Numbered from the stretch's first letter, positions 1-5,677 are shown. The stretch is DNA of 5,804 nt from an uncultured Marinilabiliaceae bacterium (GCA_905235955.1 CAJONN010000120.1:1-5804), one strand, 5' to 3'. Notes: a model not told the origin generated them from the letters alone. A program made the numbers and translations.

Positions 1-173
1 AATCGTTTTTAACGCTTCGCTACGATAATTTTCTTTACGCTCCGTGACAAAGGCGACAACCGCGAGGTGAAAATCGGGTTTCGTGCTTATTGTTGGAAGG
101 CTATTTGTTGGTTATATTTCTTTCGAGCCTTCGGGGCTTATTTTCTGTGCATTTTTCACTTGCGAAACTTAAG
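1..173. other. Left-edge region without a convincing gene
   Basis: This stretch follows the stop codon of the DjlA-like gene. On the minus strand one frame stays open from about 111 to the window edge, but it has no ATG, GTG or TTG start, so I do not call a gene. Positions 96-102 and 126-132 form a perfect 7-bp inverted repeat (GAAGGCT/AGCCTTC) with a 23-nt loop and no T-run on the minus strand, so it is a poor terminator for the gene cluster. The right part (118-173) is a solo copy of the repeat also found around 5562-5650. Confidence 0.5.
118..173 (+). repeat. Solo copy (A) of the CCTTCGGGGCTT repeat
   Basis: Reading the plus strand, this unit has CTTTCGAG, then CCTTCGGGGCTTATTT, a roughly 13-nt insertion, then CACTTGCGAAACTTAAG ending next to the DjlA-like stop codon. 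The minus strand of 5562-5604 carries almost the same order: CTTTCGAA, CCTTCGGGGCTTATTT, CACTTGCAAAACTTGAG. The 12-nt core CCTTCGGGGCTT (128-139) is identical in all three copies in the window. Alone, this copy can fold only a small AGCC/GGCT hairpin around a TTCGG loop, followed by TTATTTT on the plus strand. It may be a decayed or half terminator, or a member of a dispersed intergenic repeat family. Confidence 0.6.
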
Positions 174-896
174 TTATTTTATGCCTCGTGCTTCTTTTAT
201 TTTCTCGTATGCTTCTGTTACTTTTTTAAATTTTGCTTCGGCTACTTTTTGTGCCTCTTCGCCAAGTTCGGTTACGGTGTCGGGGTGATATTTTTTGGCC
301 ATGTTGCGATATGCTTTTTTCACTTCGTCGTTGGTAGCACTGGGAGTTGTTTCAAGCACTTTGTATGCATCGTCGAGGCTGTTGGCTGTTTTGAAGTTTT
401 GGTATGTGCCAAAGAGCGATTCTATGTCGGCTATTGTCAAGCCAATGGCATAGCCTATTTGCGATACAAGGTTTTTTTCTTCTGGCGTAACTATGTTGTC
501 TGCTTTGGCTATGCCAAATAGTATGTGTACTATGTGCAATCGTGTGCTATAGTTGAGCGAGTAGCGTATTTGCAAGCATACGGTGTTTATGTCGATGTCT
601 TGTTTCAGTATGTCGCGTAGCTGCAATAGGGCTTGCTTGGCATTGGCTTCGCCAAGGTTGGTAAGCAATATTTGTTTTACGTAGTCGAGTTCTACCTTTT
701 TTACTTGTCCGTCGGCTTTCATTATGGCTGCTATCAATACGAGTAGTGCCTCTACAAAGTCGGTGTGAGGTTTGCCACTATATTGGCTTCGGTATGTTCT
801 CCGGCCTGCTTGTGTGTGTCGCTCGGCTGTTGTATCTTCGTTGTAGAGCCGATTGAATAGCCAAAAGATAATGAGGAATATTATGATGTTTATCAT
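174..896 (-). CDS. djlA: DjlA-like membrane-anchored co-chaperone (TerB domain plus C-terminal J-domain)
   Basis: This is a 240-residue protein. Residues 1-16 are a very hydrophobic N-terminal membrane anchor, followed by a polar linker to about residue 44. Residues about 45-165 look like a TerB/DjlA-type helical domain, with two matching acidic loops (KADGQV at 60-65 and KADNIV at 131-136), each at the head of a helix. Residues about 174-238 are a J-domain with the diagnostic HPD triad at 204-206, expected to stimulate ATP hydrolysis by DnaK. This order (short membrane segment, TerB-like domain, J-domain at the C-terminus) is that of E. coli DjlA, with the J-domain probably facing the cytoplasm. 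The start codon overlaps the coaE stop by 4 nt (ATGA), which supports this start and suggests translational coupling. It lacks the Gly/Phe and zinc regions of DnaJ. The exact client or partner is unknown, and the gene symbol is by architecture only. Confidence 0.87.
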   Translation of the reverse strand: MINIIIFLIIFWLFNRLYNEDTTAERHTQAGRRTYRSQYSGKPHTDFVEALLVLIAAIMKADGQVKKVELDYVKQILLTNLGEANAKQALLQLRDILKQDIDINTVCLQIRYSLNYSTRLHIVHILFGIAKADNIVTPEEKNLVSQIGYAIGLTIADIESLFGTYQNFKTANSLDDAYKVLETTPSATNDEVKKAYRNMAKKYHPDTVTELGEEAQKVAEAKFKKVTEAYEKIKEARGIK

Positions 897-1489
897 ATTG
901 TTGCGTGTTTTTTTAGTTCGGTGTCGATACTGATGAGCTGTGGCAATATAAAGTGTTGGTCGTCGGTACTAACTATGTAAGTGGCGTATGGCATCAGTTG
1001 CTCTGTTGGCATCTGACTCTCTATGCGGTTTATTACTTGTTGCTGGCTTAGTTTGTCCCGAAGCATTGTTCGCTCTATGCGTTGCTGTGTGGGAGCGTTT
1101 ACAAGTATTATTTTGTCCATATCGGCATAGCTTCCGCTCTCTATCATTATGGCAGCTTCGCAAACTACGTAGGGCGCTTGGGTGCATTGAGCTGCCCATT
1201 GCCTAAAGTCTTGCCTCACGGCTGGGTGTATGAGTGCGTTTACTTTTTGGCGTAGTTCTTCGTTGCTGAATATGATTGATGCCATTCGTTTGCGGTCGAG
1301 CATACCTGAGGCATCGTATATGTCTGGGGCTATTATTTTTTTTAGTCCGTTTATTATTGTTGTGTCAGTTTGTGTGAGTTGCTTGGCTCTGATGTCTGAT
1401 TGGTATATAGGTATGCCTATCAGTCTAAAAAAGTTAGTGATGGTCGATTTGCCACTGCCAATACCTCCCGTGATGCCTACTTTTATCAT
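893..1489 (-). CDS. coaE: Dephospho-CoA kinase
   Basis: CoaE phosphorylates the 3'-hydroxyl of dephospho-CoA with ATP, the last step of coenzyme A synthesis, in the cytoplasm. The 198-residue length is normal for the family. A Walker A loop, GGIGSGKST, sits at residues 8-16. Residue D32 in SDIRAK matches the conserved acidic residue of the DxD-type motif next to the phosphate site. Other family landmarks are LIHPAV (85-90), the EAAIMIESG segment (110-118), a lid-type ERTMLRD (138-144), and the NRIESQM stretch (153-159) that corresponds to the usual R-x3-Q motif. The gene starts 7 nt after the ybbR stop and ends in a 4-nt overlap with the DjlA-like gene, so it is clearly inside the operon. I see no missing catalytic residue. 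Confidence 0.97.
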   Translation of the reverse strand: MIKVGITGGIGSGKSTITNFFRLIGIPIYQSDIRAKQLTQTDTTIINGLKKIIAPDIYDASGMLDRKRMASIIFSNEELRQKVNALIHPAVRQDFRQWAAQCTQAPYVVCEAAIMIESGSYADMDKIILVNAPTQQRIERTMLRDKLSQQQVINRIESQMPTEQLMPYATYIVSTDDQHFILPQLISIDTELKKHATI

Positions 1490-1496
1490 AATGCGT

Positions 1497-2501
1497 TTAT
1501 TTAGTGCTTGTTACATGTCTTTTTTCAAGTAGAAATTCAACAAAGATAGGCGAGTATGATATGGTGCGAATATAGTCAGGATAGTTAGCAAGGCGTAGTT
1601 TTATTTTTTGTTGTTTGCTACCGGGTTTTACCTCTTGCAAGTCTGCCACTATGTCGATATCGTTGGCAGTAAGTTTGTCAAATTTGCTCATGCCTATCGA
1701 TGTGGTTACTGTTACTGTTGGCGGAAAGGCTTTGAAGTTGTAGCCTTGTGGCAGGTTGATAGCTGTGATGGGTACATTTATTATTTTTTCTGTATATGTC
1801 TCTACCGGATAGGTTACTTGCACACAAGGCGCATTGACTTCTACATTGTGTGGTAGGTCAAAGTTGAGGCTCAGGCTTATTGTGTCGTGCAGGGTGACGG
1901 CTGGCGATTTTTGTGTATAAACGGCTTGCATTGTGTCTATTATATTGTTGGTGCCTGATACCCAAACTGAGTCTGGTTCTACTATGCGTTGTGCTGAATA
2001 CATGTGTTGCGATTCGAGCGAAACTTCATCTCGCACTACTATTGGTAGCAGTTTTTTTGTCTTTTTCAGCAGCGGAATGTATATGGTGTCAGCCTCTATG
2101 CGTTCAAGTGTAATGTGGTCGGGTAGGGTTTGTGATAGGTCATGTGTGTAGCGTCGTGGCATCAGAATAGCTGTTTTCTGTCCATCTATCATGGTTTTTC
2201 TGAGCTGACTTACATTTATATTTAGCACTCTGTGACGTTTGTTGGGCAAGCGCACAAGGTTAAAACCATCGCCTGAAACTACAGCTCTGATGGGATCAAG
2301 TCCGTCAGTGTCAACTATATATTCGTCTGGTACTTCAGCTACGGTAATGTTGTAGTTTATTTCTACAGTGTAGTTTTGCCGCATTTTTTCTATTGTCCAG
2401 ATCAGAATAGATATAAGCAAGAAGACTAAAAATGTTCTGAAGTTCGGACTTTTTATCTTCTTCATTATTTTGTCAGCCGACTTAGCTATTTGTTTTTTCA
2501 T
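1497..2501 (-). CDS. YbbR-domain membrane protein (CdaR-related)
   Basis: This is a 334-residue protein with a basic N-terminus, one membrane segment at about residues 22-37 (FRTFLVFLLISILIW), and a long extracytoplasmic part rich in beta strands. The segment after the membrane helix (NYTVEINYNITVAEVPDEY) and the later repeats with Pro-Tyr/Val strand patterns resemble the repeated YbbR domains. In Firmicutes, YbbR (CdaR) binds the diadenylate cyclase CdaA and tunes c-di-AMP synthesis. No cyclase gene lies in this window, so that role is not shown here. YbbR-domain proteins encoded between yajC and coaE are a familiar arrangement in Bacteroidales. The start follows a 113-nt gap after yajC that holds a hairpin. 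It ends 7 nt before coaE. Family assignment rests on topology and context as well as sequence pattern. Confidence 0.83.
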   Translation of the reverse strand: MKKQIAKSADKIMKKIKSPNFRTFLVFLLISILIWTIEKMRQNYTVEINYNITVAEVPDEYIVDTDGLDPIRAVVSGDGFNLVRLPNKRHRVLNINVSQLRKTMIDGQKTAILMPRRYTHDLSQTLPDHITLERIEADTIYIPLLKKTKKLLPIVVRDEVSLESQHMYSAQRIVEPDSVWVSGTNNIIDTMQAVYTQKSPAVTLHDTISLSLNFDLPHNVEVNAPCVQVTYPVETYTEKIINVPITAINLPQGYNFKAFPPTVTVTTSIGMSKFDKLTANDIDIVADLQEVKPGSKQQKIKLRLANYPDYIRTISYSPIFVEFLLEKRHVTSTK

Positions 2502-2534
2502 GGTTGGTTTAGTGCTTTGGTTATCTGTACAAAA

Positions 2535-2579
2535 GCCATTGGCAAGCTCATTTTTTTTGTTTGAGGCTATGCCAATGGC
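2535..2579 (-). other. Imperfect long hairpin between yajC and ybbR
   Basis: GCCATTGGCA (2535-2544) is a perfect inverted repeat of TGCCAATGGC (2570-2579). The pairing continues inward through 2545-2550 against 2562-2568, with single-base bulges at 2566 and 2569, giving about 16 pairs around an 11-nt loop that is A-rich in the transcript. On the minus strand the 3' arm is followed by only four T, so it is not a textbook terminator. It could be a partial terminator, an RNA-processing or stability element, or a leader structure for ybbR, whose start is 34 nt downstream. The rest of the 113-nt gap (2502-2614) shows no gene and no clear TAnnTTTG promoter element. Confidence 0.6.
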
Positions 2580-2614
2580 ATTTATTGGTTTTGGGGCTTC
2601 AAAATAAGCCTTTT

Positions 2615-2920
2615 TTATTTTTGTACTTCACCTTCTTTTGACAATATGGCGCTCTTTTCAAAATCAACCAACACTCCGTCGGCTATTTCAAGCGTTATTT
2701 TATTGTCGGCTACTTTGGCTACTTTGCCAAATATGCCACCTGTTGTTACTACATGGTCGCCTTTTTTGAGTTCGTCGCGCAGTTTGTTTAGCTCTTTCTG
2801 ACGTTGCTGTTGTGGGCGTATCATGAAAAAGTAGAATACAACAATGATTAGTATGAATGGCAAAAAATTCATCAGAGCACTTGGCTCTTGGGGTGCAGCT
2901 TGCAAAAGTGTGTTGAACAT
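2615..2920 (-). CDS. yajC: Sec translocon accessory protein YajC
   Basis: YajC is a small inner-membrane protein that associates with SecDF and YidC at the Sec translocon. At 101 residues it has the usual length. One membrane helix spans about residues 17-34 and runs into the signature FYFFMIRPQQQRQKE (29-43). The small cytoplasmic domain then begins with GDHVVTTGGIFGKV (54-67), the second family signature, and continues with ITLEIADGVLVDFEKSAI. The N-terminus MFNTLLQA is typical, so the start is well supported. It begins 24 nt after the DUF1573 stop, behind an A-rich leader with no Shine-Dalgarno. It is not next to secD or secF, unlike the E. coli yajC-secDF arrangement. A hairpin lies downstream, before ybbR. 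Confidence 0.96.
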   Translation of the reverse strand: MFNTLLQAAPQEPSALMNFLPFILIIVVFYFFMIRPQQQRQKELNKLRDELKKGDHVVTTGGIFGKVAKVADNKITLEIADGVLVDFEKSAILSKEGEVQK

Positions 2921-2944
2921 TTTATTTTTCTGTTTTGGGTTAAT

Positions 2945-3349
2945 TTATTCTATTTGTGCCGTAAAGGCTATTTTTATTCTCTCTGTAGCACAACTTGTGT
3001 TTGCTATTACTGTGGCTGTTTTGTATTGGTAGCCGTGCAGTCCTGAGGTGTCAAATACTATCTCTATATTGGCATTGCTACCAGCCTCTATGGGTTGTGC
3101 CTTGTAGTTGGCTTGGGTGCAACCACACGTTGTCTCTACATCGGCTATAGTGAGTGGGGCAGTGCCTACGTTTTTTATTTTGTATTTCACCCCAACAATG
3201 TCGCCATATCCTATTTGTCCCAAATCTACTTGCCACTTTTCTATTTCGGCTTTGCCACATCCGCTTGCCTCGCTTGGCGTGTTGGCTTGTGGTTGTGTGC
3301 AACTTGTCAATAAACTTAGTGCAGTAGCTATGCAAACTATATGGCGCAT
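2945..3349 (-). CDS. DUF1573-family lipoprotein
   Basis: This is a 134-residue predicted lipoprotein. A short hydrophobic signal ends in the lipobox LTSC, so cleavage before C17 and lipidation are likely. The mature part has no run of acidic residues just after the cysteine. The domain (about residues 38-134) is an Ig-like beta sandwich of the DUF1573 type: DLGQIGYGD, then VGVKYKIKNVGTAPL, then the family hallmark TTCGCT at 73-78 and the late FDTSGLHGYQYKTATVIAN segment. The molecular function of DUF1573 proteins is not established, and I do not assign one. Besides the lipobox cysteine there are C31, C75, C77 and C120, of which C75/C77 are the family CxC pair. It lies 17 nt after nusB and 24 nt before yajC, inside the operon. 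Confidence 0.88.
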   Translation of the reverse strand: MRHIVCIATALSLLTSCTQPQANTPSEASGCGKAEIEKWQVDLGQIGYGDIVGVKYKIKNVGTAPLTIADVETTCGCTQANYKAQPIEAGSNANIEIVFDTSGLHGYQYKTATVIANTSCATERIKIAFTAQIE

Positions 3350-3366
3350 TGTGTGTGCTTGCTTTT

Positions 3367-4314
3367 TTATTGACCAACAACAAGTTGCGACGGACTGATG
3401 AGCTTATCTTCAACAAGTTGACGTACTATTTTTTCAAGCAATCCGTTGATGTATATGTTGCTCTTGGATGTTGAGTAATATTTTGATATTTCAATATACT
3501 CGTTGAGTGTAACCCTAATAGGTATTTCGTGAAACGACATCATTTCGGCTGCGGCCATTACTATAATTATAATGTCCATCTGAGCTACACGATCTGGCTC
3601 CCAATTTCTTGAGAATTTTTTTATCAGATTGTATGTGCTGCGATATGTTGCAAGTGTTTTGCGAAGCAGTGTACTTACAAAATTCTTGTCGTCATCATCT
3701 TTGTATATAGGCAAAATCTCTACATCTGAGCCATTTTTGCCATCGAAGAGTTTGAATGTTTTGATAGCTATTGAAATAGCAAATTCAACATCATCGTTCC
3801 AATATATATTTTTCAGCTCAAGTGCATCATACATCACCTCTATTTTGGGTAGTTCTTTGGTGAAGTATTTGACAATGAGCTGTTTGTCTGTTTCAAAAGT
3901 AGGCTCTTCTGCTGCCGTCATATACTCCTGATATATTTCAGTAGAGTACAAGTTGTTGAAAATGATTTTGAGCAAATCGTCGTCTATGTCCCAATCTTGA
4001 CCACTCTTGGCAATGTAGTCGTTTAGCATCTTGTTGTTTTCAAGTTGCGTGATAAACTTGTTGTTGACAAAACGCAAATTGGGGTTTTGTTCCTCTTCTG
4101 TCGGACGAATTTTGTTCTTTCCGTTTTCTATGCGTTTCATTGCCAGACGTTTCAGGGCAATGGGCAAGAGCATCATGTAGTAATAGAGCTCGTGCGACTT
4201 CAAAACGCTGTGCTGCAGTTCTTTATCTATGCTTTCATAGTCGGTGTCGGCTTGCTGATTATGAGCGTACACCATCTGCATCACTTTCACTCTTAAGAGT
4301 CTTCTACTTAACAT
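3367..4314 (-). CDS. nusB: Transcription antitermination factor NusB (long form)
   Basis: NusB binds boxA RNA with NusE (ribosomal protein S10) and supports antitermination, mainly on rRNA operons, in the cytoplasm. The C-terminal core is unmistakable: NWEPDRVAQMDIII (237-250), IPIRVTLNEYIEISKYY (264-280), and NIYINGLLEKIV (286-297). These match the E. coli pattern of RW..DR..Q, the V..NE.IE.AK helix and F.NGVLDK. The N-terminus RRLLRVKVMQMVYA (4-17) matches the basic first helix of NusB. Between these lies a long segment (about residues 20-235) that is far larger than in the 139-residue E. coli protein. Forms of about 300 residues are, from memory, usual in Bacteroidota, so I read the length as a lineage trait and not a fusion error. 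It is the first gene of the cluster, behind a good promoter. Confidence 0.93.
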   Translation of the reverse strand: MLSRRLLRVKVMQMVYAHNQQADTDYESIDKELQHSVLKSHELYYYMMLLPIALKRLAMKRIENGKNKIRPTEEEQNPNLRFVNNKFITQLENNKMLNDYIAKSGQDWDIDDDLLKIIFNNLYSTEIYQEYMTAAEEPTFETDKQLIVKYFTKELPKIEVMYDALELKNIYWNDDVEFAISIAIKTFKLFDGKNGSDVEILPIYKDDDDKNFVSTLLRKTLATYRSTYNLIKKFSRNWEPDRVAQMDIIIIVMAAAEMMSFHEIPIRVTLNEYIEISKYYSTSKSNIYINGLLEKIVRQLVEDKLISPSQLVVGQ

Positions 4315-4348
4315 GTTTTGATGAGTATTGAGTGTTGAATAATTGTGG

Positions 4349-4376
4349 CAAAGTTATACCTTTTTTCTGTAGCAAA
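4349..4376 (-). promoter_or_regulatory. Bacteroidota-type promoter for the nusB cluster
   Basis: On the minus strand there is TAACTTTG (4349-4356), a full match to the Bacteroidota -7 consensus TAnnTTTG. A TTTG (-33 type, 4373-4376) lies upstream across a 16-nt spacer, somewhat shorter than usual. The -7 box is 34 nt from the nusB ATG, giving a leader of roughly 25-30 nt that is rich in A and C and has no Shine-Dalgarno. I see no strong terminator between the lactonase stop (4411) and this site, so read-through from the lactonase could add to expression. Confidence 0.65.
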
Positions 4377-4410
4377 TACACATCAACTTGCTAAAATGAT
4401 TTAAAAAGTT

Positions 4411-5514
4411 TTAACGAACGGGATTGTTTACTTCCTTTCCTCCATTTGGTACATAAAACTTTAGGCACGATGGATTGTGCATTGGTATGCGCTGTCCTGT
4501 ATCGGTGAGCAAACCTGTGTCGATGTTGCGGCTAAATATCTGAATTATCCCTTCGTCGCGACTGGCAACCAACAAGAATCGTCCATCGGGCGAGATTGCA
4601 AAGTTGCGCGGATAGGCTGAGGTGGGTTGGTAGCCAATTTTGGTAAGTGTACCGTCAGAATCTACTCGCAAAATTGATAGTCCATCACCTTTAAGTCGAT
4701 GACTGGCATATACAAAGCGTCCATCGGGCGAGATGTGAATGTCGGCACTTCCCTCAGCGTTGAGCGAATCGCAACGTACTGTCTGTAGCACCTTTACATT
4801 GTCGGGTTGAGAAAAATCGAGTGTACACACTTCGCCAGATAATTCGCCCAACAAATATGCCAATGGGCGGTTTGGCGAAAAACAGATATGTCGAGGTCCA
4901 AGACCGCTTTTGGTAAAAAAGTCGGTTTGATGGGCGGAATCTATCTGTGGTATTCCGTGAGTATCTACCGAAAAGGTGTGAACTAAGTCGGTGCCAAGGT
5001 CGGTACACCACAAGTGTTTGCCATCTGGAGTGTAATAGGCTCCGTGCAAATAGGGATGTGTCTGCCGTTTTGGGTGTGTGCTGCTGCCCTTGAAAGTATA
5101 AACCGATGGCGTTCCAAGTTTTCCCTTTTTATCAACGTTATAGGTAGTTATGCTGCCACTGTAGTAATTGGCGGTAACTACAAAATTTCCGTTGGGCGAA
5201 AGTGCAATGTTGCATGGCGCGCTACCGTTAGTAGGTTGGCTGCTTGTAAGTTGCAGTGTACCCTTGTGCGGATTAAAAATTAGGCTATTGGCGGTAGATG
5301 TTGTTTCATTGGGGTCTTCGCCCACAGCATAAACTCTCCGTCCGTCGGCAGATAGACACAAGAAACCTGGGTTAGAGATTCCTTTTGCTCCACAAAGATA
5401 CTTTGTTTCGGCAGTTTCAGTGTCGAATGTATACACGCGGATACCTTCGTCTGAGGGTGCTGAATAACTGCCCACAAATAGATAAATGATTGAAAGAAGG
5501 ATGGTGTGATTCAT
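4411..5514 (-). CDS. Lactonase-family seven-bladed beta-propeller protein (6-phosphogluconolactonase/YbhE type)
   Basis: This is a 367-residue protein of the PF10282 lactonase family. E. coli Pgl (YbhE), its best-known member, hydrolyses 6-phosphogluconolactone in the pentose phosphate pathway. Blade motifs repeat along the protein: LSADGRRVYA (54), LSPNGNFVVTA (105), YTPDGKHLWC (161), FSPNRPLAYL (212), ISPDGRFVYAS (261) and ISPDGRFLLVAS (308). Other family marks are FVGSYS (13), DLGTD (172), GPRHICFSP (206), ELSGEV (224) and the C-terminal NPSCLKFYV (347). The first 12 residues are hydrophobic, but the first propeller strand (FVGSYSAP) begins at residue 13, so a complete signal peptide does not fit well. 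An in-frame stop lies 6 codon-lengths or less upstream, so no longer start exists. The substrate may not be 6-phosphogluconolactone: many Bacteroidota homologues are extracytoplasmic and uncharacterised. It appears to be a single-gene unit. Confidence 0.9.
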   Translation of the reverse strand: MNHTILLSIIYLFVGSYSAPSDEGIRVYTFDTETAETKYLCGAKGISNPGFLCLSADGRRVYAVGEDPNETTSTANSLIFNPHKGTLQLTSSQPTNGSAPCNIALSPNGNFVVTANYYSGSITTYNVDKKGKLGTPSVYTFKGSSTHPKRQTHPYLHGAYYTPDGKHLWCTDLGTDLVHTFSVDTHGIPQIDSAHQTDFFTKSGLGPRHICFSPNRPLAYLLGELSGEVCTLDFSQPDNVKVLQTVRCDSLNAEGSADIHISPDGRFVYASHRLKGDGLSILRVDSDGTLTKIGYQPTSAYPRNFAISPDGRFLLVASRDEGIIQIFSRNIDTGLLTDTGQRIPMHNPSCLKFYVPNGGKEVNNPVR

Positions 5515-5537
5515 AGCTTTTTATATTTTTTACACTG

Positions 5538-5566
5538 TAAAATTACACATAATGTTATAAACTCAA
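5538..5566 (-). promoter_or_regulatory. Probable promoter of the lactonase-family gene
   Basis: On the minus strand TAATTTTA (5538-5545) matches TAnnTTTG at all fixed positions but the last, and a TTG (5564-5566) lies upstream across an 18-nt spacer. The -7 box is 23 nt from the ATG. The leader is very A-rich (AAAAAATATAAAAAGCT), as is common where Bacteroidota start sites lack a Shine-Dalgarno. The -33 element lies within the edge of repeat copy B. Confidence 0.5.
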
Positions 5567-5604
5567 GTTTTGCAAGTGAAATAAGCCCCGAAGGTTCGAA
5601 AGAA
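5562..5604 (-). repeat. Repeat copy B (left arm of the terminator)
   Basis: Read on the minus strand, this copy has CTTTCGAA, CCTTCGGGGCTTATTT and CACTTGCAAAACTTGAG. It matches copy A at 118-173 closely, except that A has about 13 extra bases between the two halves. It pairs with inverted copy C to form the terminator stem. Confidence 0.65.
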
Positions 5605-5636
5605 TTTGCGTTTAGTCTTTCTCACCTTCGGGGCTT
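5583..5636. terminator. Strong hairpin terminator between metE and the lactonase gene (possibly bidirectional)
   Basis: AAGCCCCGAAGGT (5583-5595) pairs perfectly with ACCTTCGGGGCTT (5624-5636), 13 bp. After a 2x2 internal loop (5596-5597 against 5622-5623, read as GA/GA on the minus strand) a second 5-bp stem forms from 5598-5602 and 5617-5621, closing a 14-nt loop. The minus-strand RNA ends in GGGGCUUAUUU, so it should terminate metE. The plus strand ends in GGGGCUUUUUAUUU, so it would work in the other direction as well, although no plus-strand gene is visible upstream in this window. Confidence 0.88.
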
Positions 5637-5650
5637 TTTATTTGCGAAAT
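5616..5650 (+). repeat. Repeat copy C (right arm of the terminator)
   Basis: On the plus strand this copy reads CTTTCTCACCTTCGGGGCTT followed by TTTATTTGCGAAAT. It shares the CTTTC, CCTTCGGGGCTT and TTGCGAAA blocks with copy A, and lacks the CAC before TTGC that A and B share. It lies 28 nt from the metE stop codon. Confidence 0.6.
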
Positions 5651-5677
5651 GGTTTTAAATAAAGGAGTTGTGGAGCA

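Noticed and set aside
441..456. GCCAATGGCATAGCCT in djlA, 15 of 16 identical to the minus strand of the yajC-ybbR hairpin
   Set aside because: It lies within a conserved-looking coding stretch (IGYAIGL) and is near-palindromic, so a short match by chance is plausible; no flanking similarity was seen.
90..521. Plus-strand 143-codon open frame overlapping the 3' half of the DjlA-like gene
   Set aside because: It is antisense to a well-supported J-domain gene, its product is an unlikely string of Phe, Cys and Tyr, and it arises from the T-rich non-coding strand.
1541..1548. Minus-strand TATCTTTG inside ybbR, 52 nt upstream of coaE, matching TAnnTTTG
   Set aside because: There is no TTG at a suitable upstream spacing, and the same octamer also occurs inside the lactonase gene, so chance is the likelier explanation.
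2595..2616. Small hairpin GGCTT/AAGCC followed by T6 on the plus strand, like a terminator
   Set aside because: The stem is only 5 bp, the T-run faces the plus strand where no gene ends, and on the minus strand it overlaps the yajC stop with no following U-run.
3078..3416. Minus-strand 112-codon frame across the nusB end and DUF1573 gene
   Set aside because: It is in another frame of two well-supported genes and shows no family features; its composition is that of a shadow frame.
4315..4410. Possible terminator after the lactonase gene (TTAAAA/TTTTAA near 4401-4414)
   Set aside because: The stem is short, purely A/T, leaves a 2-nt loop and has no proper tail, so it would not fold as a terminator.
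4754..5011. Minus-strand 85-codon frame inside the lactonase gene
   Set aside because: It lies in an alternate frame of the propeller gene and has no recognisable motif.
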